64,000 nt of DNA, taken from positions 62,001 through 126,000 of the forward strand of contig CAIXUG010000001.1 in assembly GCA_903922605.1 (NCBI GenBank), read 5' to 3'. The position numbers and the translations under genes are program-made. Every line of letters starts with the position of its first letter. Within the stretch, counting starts at the first letter, position 1. The notes beneath the pieces are model-generated. The model was given only the letters and a program-made list of their open reading frames with translations. It was not told where the DNA came from and ran no database searches. Shown piece by piece: positions 8,003 to 16,555 of this stretch. The stretch comes from an uncultured Verrucomicrobiota bacterium (GTDB lineage Bacteria; Verrucomicrobiota; Verrucomicrobiia; Limisphaerales; UBA9464).

Positions 8003-8338
8003 TCAGCTCACGAAGAGCATCGACACCTTCTCGCCCTTTTCGTTGCGGGCGAGGCCCTGGGCGCGCGGATCGTTCATCAGTTTGCCGTCCACCAGGAACT
8101 GGTAGTGGTGCCCGCCGTGGCCGAGCGTGACCGTGAGCTGCCACGAACCGTCGAAGCTCTTCCTCATCGGGTGGCTGGTCGGATCCCAATCGTTGAAATC
8201 ACCGACCAGGAAGGCCTCCTTTGCCTGCGGGGCAACGCAGAAGAAGTTGATGGGCTTGAGCGTGGCCTTGGCCTGCAGGCGGCGCAGAGGCGAGCTTTCC
8301 GGACGGAGCGAATGCATGTCGTTGACTGTCGTAATCAT
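8003..8338 (-). CDS. Small glycogen-binding (CBM48/AMPK-type) domain protein
   Basis: 111-residue protein made almost entirely of one E-set carbohydrate-binding domain of the CBM48/AMPK-beta type. The motif AFLVGDFNDWDPTSHPM with WQLTVTLGHGGHHYQFLVDG is the hallmark, including the tryptophan of FNDW expected to stack on alpha-glucan. No catalytic domain is attached. Similar stand-alone proteins may target partners to glycogen or starch; that role is inferred. No signal peptide is visible, so it is probably cytosolic. It converges with tadA. Confidence 0.85.
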   Translation of the reverse strand: MITTVNDMHSLRPESSPLRRLQAKATLKPINFFCVAPQAKEAFLVGDFNDWDPTSHPMRKSFDGSWQLTVTLGHGGHHYQFLVDGKLMNDPRAQGLARNEKGEKVSMLFVS

Positions 8339-8487
8339 GTTCTGGGCGCGTAAGTTGGACCGGGCGCGTCACAGTGCGTCGCGTTAAAAAGCCAAACCTT
8401 TCGCCGGGAGCAAGCGGAAGTTCCGGAAAAGTGATTTTTGCGGGCCACGATCACAGCTGTTACCTAGCCAGAACCATGCCGCCGGGG

Positions 8488-9783
8488 TCAGCGAAATTCA
8501 GCCAGGGCCTCGTTCGCCAGCTCGCGCACCGGTGCGTCCCGGTGATGGGTGGCCCGTTCGAGCAGGTCCAGGACCGGTGGGCCGGGATTTTCCAGCCGGG
8601 CGAGGATGTCCACCGCCTGCCAGGCCTCGAAATCGTTGAGCCGGTCGGCCATAAAGGCGAGGGCGACCGCGTTGGCCGGATCCATCCGCAGCAACAAATC
8701 GCTGGCCCATAGCCGTTCGTGCCATTCGTTCCAGGAGGCGTTCGTGTTGTTCTTGGCTGGCAGGGGTTCTTGCAGCTTTGCCTCCAGCCATGGCTTCAAC
8801 GGGGCGGGGTCCAGATTGAGCCGGCCGATGGCGGCCAAAGCATGGAAACGCACCACCGCTTCCTCGTCGTTCGCGGCCTGCAACAGATCCGGCCGCAGAA
8901 ACCTGGCATTCATCGATGGCAGCGACGCCCACGCCAGAAAATGAAGGGCCTTCAAACGCGGCTGATGATCCGCCTGCGGCTGAAGGCTCTGGTGGAATGC
9001 TTCCCGAGCCCAGGCTTCATCGCCAATCTGGATGATCGCAGCCAGTGCCTCAAAATTGGTCTCGGCCAGCCAGCGCTGGCGCAAACGCGGCAGGATCGCG
9101 CGGGCGGGTGGCCCGATCCGGTACCAGAACCGGATGGGCACCTCGCCCAATGGATCATCGAGCGCCACGAGGTTGGGCACTTCCCCGATGGCGTTGGTTC
9201 CCAAGTTCGCCAGCGCCCAAAACGCGGCCTCGCGGACAGGGCCGGACCGGCTGGCGAATGCCGTCCGCAGATAGGGTAGCTCCGTGGCGTCAAGGCCTCC
9301 CAGGATCTCGACGGCCCGGTGCCGGTTTGGTGGGTGGCTGTCACCCAGCTCATTCGTCAGTGTGGGAAGCACCAAGGAAGCGGGCGGATGGAGTTGCCAC
9401 AGCCACATCACGGCGTCGTCCGCCAGGAAGTCGCGGCGGAATTTGCGGTCGTCCAGATAATCTCGGAACGGTTTCGGTGCGGCGGACTCCAGCTTCGGGA
9501 AACGCGCAATGGCCGCTTTCCATGACCGGAAGGCCCAATCTTCGGTAAAAGCCTGTTCCAGCACATAAGGCACCGCATTGGTGCCCAAAGCCTGGAGCGC
9601 CCGCTGCACGTGCCGGCCACGGGGCTGCCGCCGTCCCTGGTCTGTCTGGTGGAACTCGTTGAACCAATAGGCCAGTGACCGGCCTTCGTAGCGAGGCAGA
9701 CGCAGCCACCACCAGCCGGCCAATAGCAGCCCGGCACTGCAGAGTGCCAGGAACTGACGGCGCCGGTGGAATGCCAGCTTCAT
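8488..9783 (-). CDS. Membrane-anchored HEAT-repeat protein
   Basis: 431-residue protein with an N-terminal hydrophobic segment (about residues 11-27, ALCSAGLLLAGWWWL) preceded by basic residues, an uncleaved anchor or signal peptide. The rest consists of alpha-helical HEAT-like units, for example RHRAVEILGGLDATELPYL, GPVREAAFWALANLGTNA and AVVRFHALAAIGRLNLDP, with the last ending PVRELANEALAEFR. No catalytic motif is recognisable; such proteins are usually scaffolds. It lies 30 bp downstream of the S1/P1 nuclease-like gene in the same orientation, so the two may be co-transcribed. Confidence 0.75.
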   Translation of the reverse strand: MKLAFHRRRQFLALCSAGLLLAGWWWLRLPRYEGRSLAYWFNEFHQTDQGRRQPRGRHVQRALQALGTNAVPYVLEQAFTEDWAFRSWKAAIARFPKLESAAPKPFRDYLDDRKFRRDFLADDAVMWLWQLHPPASLVLPTLTNELGDSHPPNRHRAVEILGGLDATELPYLRTAFASRSGPVREAAFWALANLGTNAIGEVPNLVALDDPLGEVPIRFWYRIGPPARAILPRLRQRWLAETNFEALAAIIQIGDEAWAREAFHQSLQPQADHQPRLKALHFLAWASLPSMNARFLRPDLLQAANDEEAVVRFHALAAIGRLNLDPAPLKPWLEAKLQEPLPAKNNTNASWNEWHERLWASDLLLRMDPANAVALAFMADRLNDFEAWQAVDILARLENPGPPVLDLLERATHHRDAPVRELANEALAEFR

Positions 9784-9813
9784 GGAGCCAGCGTCCGCAC
9801 GCCGGTCTTCCGG

Positions 9814-10845
9814 TCAAGGCGACTTCTTCGGCGCGGGCGGCTCATCGCTGCGCTGGGCGAGCTGCGAGCGCAGGTAGTTATCGATCGGGGCGCTTTCCCA
9901 CGCGGTGAACCACAGGTCGCCCAGCATCTGACCGCCCCGCAGCAGTTGCTGCGCGATGAAATCGCGTCCCTCGAGCCCACGTTCCCCGTTGCCGGAAAGG
10001 CGGCCTTCCTTTTCCAGTTGATAGGTCTTTTCCATCTCGCCGAACTGCTCGTTCAGGAAGGCCATCGTCACGGGGAAGACGTTGTCGTGCGACCCACCCA
10101 CGAGCCGCTCCCACACCGGCTTGGCGGGCCGCACGCGGGCGAACACGGGAGCCCGCTCCAGCCCGACCTTGCTGATGTAGCCGCCGTCGATCCAGCCGTG
10201 GAAGGTGCGGTTGGTCGTGTAGCCGTGGGGATTCGCCATCACCCAGCCGTTGTAGTTGCGCGTGGTGTGGAGCGGCTGGGCGGCGTCGCCCACAAAGTGG
10301 CCCATCACCCCCATGACATACACGGCGTCCGCGCGGGCGTTGGCAATTTCGTCCGGCGTGCCGCCGTACTGCTCAAAGGTCTTAAGGTAGCTGAAGATCG
10401 ACTTGAGCTTCGCGTAATCCTCGGTGATCCGCCACGGGAGCAGGCCGGGCAGCCAGCGGTTGTGGTCGGCGTCCTTCGCGGGATCGGCCCCGGGGAGCTT
10501 CGAGGGGTCCTTGGCCCGGACGACCGCGAGCTGGGCGACGAACTCGTGCCGGAACGCGCTGACAGTCGCCGGCGTCAGGCCGTAGGGCTCCAGATCTTCG
10601 AGGTCCAAGAAATGCTCGGGCGCGTTGATGTGCCGCAGCGTCGCGTCGGCCGTATTGCGCCAGCGGTCGGGCTCGCCGGCCAGAAACGCGATACGCTCGT
10701 GGGCTGCCGGCTCGCGGACGAAGGCGGGAAAATTGGTGGGCAGCGACGCGAGGGCCAGCTCGTTGACCAGGCGGTGGAGTTCATAGTCCCAGGCGCCGGC
10801 GCGAAAGACAGTGAGCAGCAGAAACAGCAGCGTGGTTGTTCGCAT
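9814..10845 (-). CDS. Secreted S1/P1-type zinc nuclease/phospholipase-C-fold protein
   Basis: 343-residue exported protein of the S1/P1 nuclease superfamily. The start giving MRTTTLLFLLLTVFRAGA provides a clean signal peptide. Cleavage after AGA would place Trp19 and His24 at positions 1 and 6 of the mature chain, matching the trinuclear-zinc N-terminus (W1, H6) of S1 and P1 nucleases. The second zinc motif GHFVGDAAQPLHTTRNYNG is clear (HXXXD and a following His). The C-terminal part is longer than in plant or fungal enzymes. An upstream in-frame extension to 10956 is not used because it lacks signal-peptide character. Likely role: extracytoplasmic nucleic-acid or phosphoester degradation. 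Confidence 0.85.
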   Translation of the reverse strand: MRTTTLLFLLLTVFRAGAWDYELHRLVNELALASLPTNFPAFVREPAAHERIAFLAGEPDRWRNTADATLRHINAPEHFLDLEDLEPYGLTPATVSAFRHEFVAQLAVVRAKDPSKLPGADPAKDADHNRWLPGLLPWRITEDYAKLKSIFSYLKTFEQYGGTPDEIANARADAVYVMGVMGHFVGDAAQPLHTTRNYNGWVMANPHGYTTNRTFHGWIDGGYISKVGLERAPVFARVRPAKPVWERLVGGSHDNVFPVTMAFLNEQFGEMEKTYQLEKEGRLSGNGERGLEGRDFIAQQLLRGGQMLGDLWFTAWESAPIDNYLRSQLAQRSDEPPAPKKSP

Positions 10846-11039
10846 GGCCCAAGAGCACCCGAGCGCCCCGGCGCTGGCAAGCGGGGGAACGTACATCTCC
10901 CTGTTTTTGCAGGGCGGAAGGCGGCGCCTTGGGGTGGTCAGGCCATCAAATCTCACGCGGCGGAGGTTGGCGGTTGTATCGCCTACTTTTGCATATTACA
11001 GTTTTCTGACGTCATTCAGCCAGCCCCTCATTAACCCGC

Positions 11040-11846
11040 ATGACCTCCACCAATGCCGACGTGAACCGGGCCACGCTGCACTGCTGGGGCGTGGGCGACG
11101 GCTGGCCTTCGGCAGAGCGGCGGCACTCCTCCTACCTGTACCATTTCGGCGACACCCGTTTGCTGGTCGATTGCGGTGACGGCGTGAATGCCGGCTTTTT
11201 CGCCAGTGGGCTGGAATATGAGGAACTCGATGGTGTGCTGCTGTCGCACCTGCACAGTGATCACGTGGGCGGCTTTTCGCTGTTCGTGCAGGACCTCTGG
11301 CTGAAACAGCGGCGGCGGCCCTTGCCCATCCACTTGCCCGGCTCCGGCATCGCCCCGCTGAAGGCGTGGCTGGAGGCAACCATCCTGCCGCCGGCACTGC
11401 TCGGCTTCCCAATCCGCTGGACTGCCCTGATCGCGGGCCGGAAATTCCGGGCCGGCAAGCTGAGCATCACGGCCTACCCCACGACCCATCTCGAATCGCT
11501 TCGCCGGGCTTTGCAGCCGCGCTATCCGCACGTCGGCTTCGAGGCGTTCAGCTTCCTGCTGGAGGCGCCGGGGGTACGCGTGGCCCACACTGCCGACCTC
11601 GGGGCGGCCACCGATCTCGTCCCTTTGCTCACCAAGCCGCTGGATCTCCTCGTGTGCGAGCTGGCGCACATCGAGTTGGAGCCCATGGCGGCTTTGCTGC
11701 GCGGACGGCCAATCGGGAAGATCGTGTTCATTCACCTCGCCAGTGAGTTCTGGGAAGACCTGCCAAAAACACGGAAACGGCTGAAGGCGCTGCTCGGCGG
11801 AATCCCGTTCACCATCGCCAAGGATGGTGACCGCTTCAGCGTGTAA
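11040..11846 (+). CDS. Metallo-beta-lactamase-fold hydrolase, RNase Z-like
   Basis: 268-residue MBL-fold protein. The metal-binding motif is HLHSDHVGG (His70, His72, Asp74, His75); further ligands are expected at TTH (near residue 150), in HTADLG and in IHLASEF. The arrangement resembles ribonuclease Z/MBL phosphodiesterases, without the long exosite insertion of true RNase Z, so tRNA processing is possible but not shown. No signal peptide is visible. The stop codon TAA lies at the junction with the downstream repeat element, whose terminal sequence begins TAATACC, so the original C-terminus may have been altered by insertion. Confidence 0.85.
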   Translation: MTSTNADVNRATLHCWGVGDGWPSAERRHSSYLYHFGDTRLLVDCGDGVNAGFFASGLEYEELDGVLLSHLHSDHVGGFSLFVQDLWLKQRRRPLPIHLPGSGIAPLKAWLEATILPPALLGFPIRWTALIAGRKFRAGKLSITAYPTTHLESLRRALQPRYPHVGFEAFSFLLEAPGVRVAHTADLGAATDLVPLLTKPLDLLVCELAHIELEPMAALLRGRPIGKIVFIHLASEFWEDLPKTRKRLKALLGGIPFTIAKDGDRFSV

Positions 11847-12040
11847 TACCATTTCCCGGTGATAATCGGACGAATGGGTAGGGACGGTGCGCTGCGCCGT
11901 CCCCGTCGCCGAGCGCAGCGTCAGGCGACGGAACGAACGTCCACGGCATCCGCACGCCTCTGCCGCCCCTACAGGGCGGGGACGGCGCAGCGCAGCGCGC
12001 CATCCCTGCCATTGCACCGTTTCTTTCCGGGAACTGGTAT
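11846..12040. mobile_element. MITE-like element with terminal inverted repeats, copy 1
   Basis: About 195 bp bounded by ATACCATTTCCCGG at the left and CCGGGAACTGGTAT at the right, an imperfect 14-bp terminal inverted repeat. Inside lie a second inverted pair (GTGCGCTGCGCCGTCCCC against GGGGACGGCGCAGCGC) and a core starting GTCGCCGAGCGCAGCGTCAG. The same element occurs at 40021-40218, with ends swapped relative to the core, and the core alone at 60312-60438. No transposase is encoded, so it would depend on one elsewhere. Confidence 0.85.
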
Positions 12041-12073
12041 AAGGCGCGGTCGCGCCACCGCAAACGCCCCGGC

Positions 12074-12940
12074 CTAGCCGGGGATGATCTGTTTGAGCAG
12101 CCCCGAGCGGTCGAGCGCCCAGATGCCTAGGAAGGAGGTCGCGTCAAAGAAACCGTGGGCCAGCACCGCCACCCAGAGCGAGCGATGCAGGGTCATCACC
12201 CAACCGAGCCCGATGCCGAGCAGGCCCGTCATCAGCACTCCTGCAGCCCCCTGCGGCAGGTGGCCCAGACCGAATATGACGGCCGCAAACAGGATGGCCA
12301 CCGTCTGGCCCCAGCGGTTCTGCCAGCGCGCCGGCAGCAGGCCCCGGAAGGCCGCCAACATGCCGGCCCGCCACAGCTCTTCGCGCAGGCCGGCCACCAC
12401 GAAGCTCACCAGCGTGACCGCCACCAGGAGGTAAAGCGGATTGTGCAGGGCATCGATCGAGAGAAGGTTTTCGATCTTGGGCCGAAACTGATCCAGCGCC
12501 ACCTCGCCTCCACTGGACAGCTTCTTCCAAACCGTCACCACCACCACCACGCCGGCGACCAAGCCGCCAACGGCCATCCGTAAGACAACCGACCATGCCG
12601 CCCCCAGACCCAGCGTCAGCCAAGGACGCCGCCAGCGGGCGAACAGATCGTCCAAAGACGCTCGGCCAAACATCCAGGCAAGGGCAAAGAGCAACGCAAA
12701 GATGCCTGCATTTTCCAGGCAGACCCACAGCAGCCCGCGCGTGGTATCGGGCAGGATGGCAGTCTGGCCCGAAGGTTCCTTGATCCCAAAACGCCCCAAC
12801 GCTTCCGCCAGCAGCCCCAGCGTGAGGGGATAGGACGCCAGTATCAGTAGCATCACCGCCCAGCGCCAGGCGGGCTTGGGCGTCGGGACGGGCAGTTCCG
12901 GCGGCGCGGAGTCCGCAGACAGGACGGGCGGTGCTTCCAT
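12074..12940 (-). CDS. CPBP-family intramembrane metalloprotease
   Basis: 288-residue membrane protein of the CPBP (CAAX protease and bacteriocin-processing, Rce1-like) family. Conserved motifs are AGLREELWRAG (Glu187, Glu188, Arg191), FGLGHLPQG (His227) and LAHGFFDATS (His262, Asp266), with about eight hydrophobic segments. The ATG at 12940 (MEAPPVLSAD) is chosen; the open frame continues into the marR gene but that part is a shadow. The N-terminus is a proline-rich cytosolic tail. It follows marR by 64 bp in the same orientation and might be co-regulated. Substrate unknown. Confidence 0.88.
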   Translation of the reverse strand: MEAPPVLSADSAPPELPVPTPKPAWRWAVMLLILASYPLTLGLLAEALGRFGIKEPSGQTAILPDTTRGLLWVCLENAGIFALLFALAWMFGRASLDDLFARWRRPWLTLGLGAAWSVVLRMAVGGLVAGVVVVVTVWKKLSSGGEVALDQFRPKIENLLSIDALHNPLYLLVAVTLVSFVVAGLREELWRAGMLAAFRGLLPARWQNRWGQTVAILFAAVIFGLGHLPQGAAGVLMTGLLGIGLGWVMTLHRSLWVAVLAHGFFDATSFLGIWALDRSGLLKQIIPG

Positions 12941-13004
12941 TGGTGGGCGATTAGCGACGAAAGGCCCGGTCCAGCGCAAAACAAAAGCGGCTCGCAGCGG
13001 ACTT

Positions 13005-13514
13005 TCAGCCGCGCCCGCGCGGTGCTTCTTCAGCGGCTTTGCGGCAGTTCGCGGCGACCAGGGCGAGCTGTTCGAGAAAATGTTCCCGCTCGCCCTCCGG
13101 CAGCACCCCCAGCACATCGGTCTGCAACGCGATGGCCAGCTCCCGCACCACCTCATAGCGCTCATTGCCGGCGGGCAGGAGGCGGATCCGGTAGGCCCGG
13201 CGATCACGCTCGTGCGGTTTGCGTTCGACCCAGCCCGCCTCCTCCATGCGCTCCAGCAGCGAGGCGACCGTGTTGGGGTCGCTCGACATCGCCAGCGTGA
13301 GATCGCGCTGGGTCAGGCCGCTCGGATCGCCCTCGATGAGCGTCCGCAGGGCGGTAAACTGGTCCGGGGTCACACCCGTGTGCGCGATGCGGCGGCGAAA
13401 GGCCTGGTTCAGCCCGTACCAGGCCCGGCGGAGCAATGGCGGCAGGCGCCGCCGCTGCGGCGAATCCAGCGGCAGGGGCGGCTCCGGAAGGTTAATTGCC
13501 TTTTTCGTGGCCAA
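13005..13514 (-). CDS. MarR-family transcriptional regulator
   Basis: 169-residue winged-helix regulator. The MarR core spans roughly residues 25-150: TPDQFTALRTLIE, then the recognition region GLTQRDLTLAMSSDPNTVASLLERMEEAGWVERKPHERDRRAYRIRLLPAG with the wing DRRAYRI. The likely start is TTG at 13514; the first 25 residues are Pro/Arg-rich and poorly conserved in such proteins. A perfect palindrome lies in the divergent gap toward the PQQ-propeller gene and is the obvious candidate operator. A ligand cannot be inferred, although a related palindrome in front of the PaaK-like ligase at 27 kb hints at an aromatic or fatty acid compound. Confidence 0.92.
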   Translation of the reverse strand: MATKKAINLPEPPLPLDSPQRRRLPPLLRRAWYGLNQAFRRRIAHTGVTPDQFTALRTLIEGDPSGLTQRDLTLAMSSDPNTVASLLERMEEAGWVERKPHERDRRAYRIRLLPAGNERYEVVRELAIALQTDVLGVLPEGEREHFLEQLALVAANCRKAAEEAPRGRG

Positions 13515-13609
13515 GCGGGGTGTGTTTAGCGTGGGCGCGCGGGTCTTGCCAAGGACTCCGCGCCAGTTCGTTGCAAAACGAGCCGGGCACCCTTCCGAGC
13601 TTCAGGACG

Positions 13610-13631
13610 ATTGATACGCACCCGTATCAAT
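13610..13631. promoter_or_regulatory. Candidate MarR operator palindrome
   Basis: ATTGATACG-CACC-CGTATCAAT is a perfect 9-bp inverted repeat with a 4-nt spacer, located in the divergent region about 95 bp upstream of marR and 65 bp upstream of the PQQ-propeller gene. MarR dimers bind such sites in their own promoter regions. The inner ATACG-N4-CGTAT recurs at 26930-26943. Confidence 0.6.
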
Positions 13632-13695
13632 TCGGTTGCCAGCGCCGGTCGCACGCGCCATGTTCGGCAGCGTTCGCCGAAAATCTTTTCGCCGT

Positions 13696-16062
13696 ATGAA
13701 CCGCTTTCTTGTCTCGGCCGCCTTCTCGCTGCTCGCATTTTCTCCCTCCTTCGCCGCCACCGGCTGGCTCACCTGGCGTGGACCCGCAGGAACCTCGGTT
13801 TCCACGGAAACGGGCCTGCCATCCAAACCGGACGCCAAGGCACCGCTTTGGAGCGTGGATTTTCCCGGCCAGAGCACACCCGTCATCGCGGACGGAAAGC
13901 TCTTCATCAACGGCTATGTCGGCGACGGGCCGGACTTGCAGGAGTTCACCGCCTGCTTTGACGCGGAAACCGGCAAGGAACTGTGGCGGCACGGCGAGAA
14001 CGACTTCCTGAGCGACACGGTTTATTCCCGCTACGCCACTTCCAGCCCGACCGTCGATGCCGAAACCGGCAATGTTTACGCGCTCCACACGCAGGGGCTG
14101 CTCTCGGCCTTCAGCGCCGACGGCAAGCTGCTGTGGCAGCACTCGATGATGGAGGAGTTTGGCCGGCTTACCTTTCCCAACTCACGCACGGCCACGCCGG
14201 TCGTGGACCATGAACTGGTCATCACACGCGGCGTCACCAGCTCGTGGGGTGCGCACGGCCCGGCCGGCGACCGCTTCTACGCGTTCGACAAGAAGACGGG
14301 CGCGCTCGTCTGGTCCAGCGCGCCCGGTGACCGGCCGCAGGACAACACCTTCTCGCAGCCTTGGCTGGACATGTGGGGCGGCAAGCGCGTGCTCTACAGC
14401 GCCGGCGGCGACTCGACCGTGCTGGCCATCAACGCCCGCACCGGCGAGCCGCTCTGGCGCTTTCCGTTCGCCAAGGCGGGTGCGAAGGGCGGCATCAATG
14501 CCGCGCTGATCCGCTATCACGACAGCCTCATCGCGCTGCACGAGTCGGAAAATCTCGACTCCTCCGAGATCGGCCGCATGGCCTCGTTCCGCATTCCGAA
14601 GCCGGAGGAAATTCACCCGACCAACTCGACCACACCGCACGTGCTGGACGGCAAGACCCTGGAGCAGTGGCGCAACGGCGTTGGCTCGCTGGCCAGTTCA
14701 CCCGTGCTGGTGGGTGACACCATCTACGAGGTCAACGGCACCGGTGAGCTGTGTGCGGTGGAAGCCATGACCGGCAAGATTCTGTGGAAAAAGAAGGTCG
14801 GCATCGAGCAGCGCCAGAGCACGCCATTCTACGCGGATGGCCTGCTGTACGTAGGCATGTATGTGACGATGAAGGACGCCAGCAACGCCACCTCCGCCGA
14901 TGCGGACAGCGTGGCCAACGGCGACCTCGTGGTGCTCAAGCCCGGTGCCGACAGCGTGGAGGAAGTCGGCCGTACCCAGGTGACGGGCCGCGTGTTTGGC
15001 TCGCCCATCGGCTACAACGGCAAGCTGTACCTGCAGACCGACAAGAAGCTCTACGCCTTCGGCAAAGCAGGGAACAACCCCGGCCTCAAGCCCGTTCCGA
15101 TGGCCGCCGACTGGCCCGCTCCGGGGCCGGCCAAGCAGCTACAGATCATCCCCTACGAATTGCTGCTTCGCCCCGGCCAAGCCCAATCCTTCCACGTGCG
15201 CACGCTGGATGCCAACGGATTCACGGTCCAGGAGGAGGTCGATCCGAAGACGCTCCATTGGGAGTCGTTCATTCCGCCCACCGCGCTGGTGAAGGCGACC
15301 ATGAAGGGCACCTTCAACCCCGACGGCCAGCTCGTGGCAGACAAGGTGCCGGTGGGCAGCGGCGGCCAGTTCAAGGCCACCCTCAAGCTCGCCGACGGGA
15401 CCGAGGTCACCGGCTACATCAAGGGTCGCGTACTGCCGGGCATCCCACTGAAGCAGAATTTCGAGACGTTCGCCGTGACGAATCTCACGACGAACACCGC
15501 TGAGCCGCCCACGCTGTTTGCCTATCCGCCGCTGCCGTGGAACTCGGCGCGCTTCCGCTTCGAAGTGCGGGTCAAGGACCCCACCGGCGGCACCAATCAG
15601 GCATTGGTTAAAACGATCGACAACCGGCTCTTCCAGCGCGGACAGGTCTTCTTCGGCTTCCCGGACATGACGAATTACACCGTCGAGGCCGACGTGCTGA
15701 GCGAAGGGAACAAACGCAAGATGTCCGAGGTCGGCCTGATCAACCAGCGCTACGCCATCATCCTCAAAGGCAACGCCCAGCAGCTCGAAGTGAACTCCAA
15801 CCAGGAGCGCGTTAAAGCCGCCGTCCAGTTCAAGTGGGTGCCCGAGACATGGTACCACCTCAAAACGCGCGTGGATATCGCGGCCGACGGTTCCGGCATC
15901 GTGCGCGCCAAGGCGTGGAAGAAGGGTGATCCCGAACCCGAGGCCTGGACCATTGAGGTGCCGCACAAACATGCCCATTCGCACGGATCGCCGGGACTTT
16001 ATGGCTTCTCCCCGCAGGACATGCGGGTGGCGATCGACAACATCAGCGTGACGGCGAACTGA
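13696..16062 (+). CDS. Secreted PQQ-like beta-propeller protein with C-terminal jelly-roll-like domain
   Basis: 788-residue exported protein. The start at 13696 gives a signal peptide (MNRFLVSAAFSLLAFSPSFA), after which the mature chain begins with the typical GWLTWRGPAGTSV of PQQ-like propellers. Repeats such as FTACFDAETGKELWRHGEN, STVLAINARTGEPLWRFPF and LCAVEAMTGKILWKKKV form the propeller (about residues 25-480). A linker with an Ig-like segment follows, then a domain (about 600-788) with YTVEADVLSE and WYHLKTRVDI of the LamG/DUF1080 type, often sugar- or ligand-binding. Function unknown; the family includes quinoprotein-like and BamB-like scaffolds but no dehydrogenase signature was seen. 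A paralog lies just beyond the S23 element. Confidence 0.85.
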   Translation: MNRFLVSAAFSLLAFSPSFAATGWLTWRGPAGTSVSTETGLPSKPDAKAPLWSVDFPGQSTPVIADGKLFINGYVGDGPDLQEFTACFDAETGKELWRHGENDFLSDTVYSRYATSSPTVDAETGNVYALHTQGLLSAFSADGKLLWQHSMMEEFGRLTFPNSRTATPVVDHELVITRGVTSSWGAHGPAGDRFYAFDKKTGALVWSSAPGDRPQDNTFSQPWLDMWGGKRVLYSAGGDSTVLAINARTGEPLWRFPFAKAGAKGGINAALIRYHDSLIALHESENLDSSEIGRMASFRIPKPEEIHPTNSTTPHVLDGKTLEQWRNGVGSLASSPVLVGDTIYEVNGTGELCAVEAMTGKILWKKKVGIEQRQSTPFYADGLLYVGMYVTMKDASNATSADADSVANGDLVVLKPGADSVEEVGRTQVTGRVFGSPIGYNGKLYLQTDKKLYAFGKAGNNPGLKPVPMAADWPAPGPAKQLQIIPYELLLRPGQAQSFHVRTLDANGFTVQEEVDPKTLHWESFIPPTALVKATMKGTFNPDGQLVADKVPVGSGGQFKATLKLADGTEVTGYIKGRVLPGIPLKQNFETFAVTNLTTNTAEPPTLFAYPPLPWNSARFRFEVRVKDPTGGTNQALVKTIDNRLFQRGQVFFGFPDMTNYTVEADVLSEGNKRKMSEVGLINQRYAIILKGNAQQLEVNSNQERVKAAVQFKWVPETWYHLKTRVDIAADGSGIVRAKAWKKGDPEPEAWTIEVPHKHAHSHGSPGLYGFSPQDMRVAIDNISVTAN

Positions 16063-16072
16063 GCCCGATTGG

Positions 16073-16555
16073 TTCTTAATCTTAATCCTAATCTTAATCT
16101 TAATCCCGTGTCCGCCCGCTTCGACCACGAAAGGCTGAACGTTTACCAGCGTTCACTCTCGTTCGTCGCTTGGGTATCCGGGATTTTGGAAAAGATCCCG
16201 GCGAAGCTTTCGGCGCATGCACAGCTGGACCGCGCCGCCACTTCCATCCCGCTAAATATCGCCGAGGGCAACGGTCGTCACACTTCGGTGGACCGTTGCC
16301 GTTTCTTCGACATCGTCCGGGGATCCGCATTGGAGTGTGCGGCCGCGTTGGATGTCCTGGTGGCTAGGAAGATTTTAACCGAGACGGATTCCGAGCCCGG
16401 CAAGCTGGCGTTGGTTGAGATTGTCTCGATGCTGGTGGGCTTAATTAGGAGCAATTCGGAGTCGCGGATGCATGAGGATGTCATCCCCTACCGGGTGAAT
16501 GTGGCGTGATTTAAATCGGACAGATTAAGATTATGATTAAGATCAAGATTATGAA
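16073..16555 (+). mobile_element. S23-encoding element with hexamer-built inverted arms (IVS-like)
   Basis: Left arm 16073-16105 and right arm 16523-16555 are inverted repeats matching at 29 of 33 positions, each built from TCYTAA/TTARGA hexamers. Between them lies a single complete S23-family gene that begins three bases after the left arm and ends 13 bp before the right arm. The element is inserted between two paralogous PQQ-propeller genes; its right arm overlaps the region just upstream of the second gene and supplies an in-frame MIKIKI leader. The layout copies that of intervening sequences in bacterial 23S rRNA genes, but this location is not in an rRNA gene. Confidence 0.75.
16108..16509 (+). 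CDS. Four-helix-bundle protein of the S23 family
   Basis: 133-residue protein of the S23 ribosomal/four-helix-bundle family, encoded in intervening sequences of 23S rRNA genes and also free in genomes; related folds include the Avd accessory protein of diversity-generating retroelements. Conserved features are the N-terminal FDHERLNVYQRSLSFV, the central DRAATSIPLNIAEGNGR and the following helix SALECAAALDVLV. GTG at 16108 is the chosen start because the upstream in-frame part translates the repeat arm into Leu/Asn repeats. No ribosome binding site is visible. The molecular role is unknown; nucleic-acid binding by a basic pentameric bundle is known only for relatives. No reverse transcriptase is nearby. 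Confidence 0.92.
   Translation: MSARFDHERLNVYQRSLSFVAWVSGILEKIPAKLSAHAQLDRAATSIPLNIAEGNGRHTSVDRCRFFDIVRGSALECAAALDVLVARKILTETDSEPGKLALVEIVSMLVGLIRSNSESRMHEDVIPYRVNVA

Noticed and set aside
16108-16509. Accessory protein of a diversity-generating retroelement
   Set aside because: The fold family is related, but no reverse transcriptase, template repeat or variable repeat is nearby.
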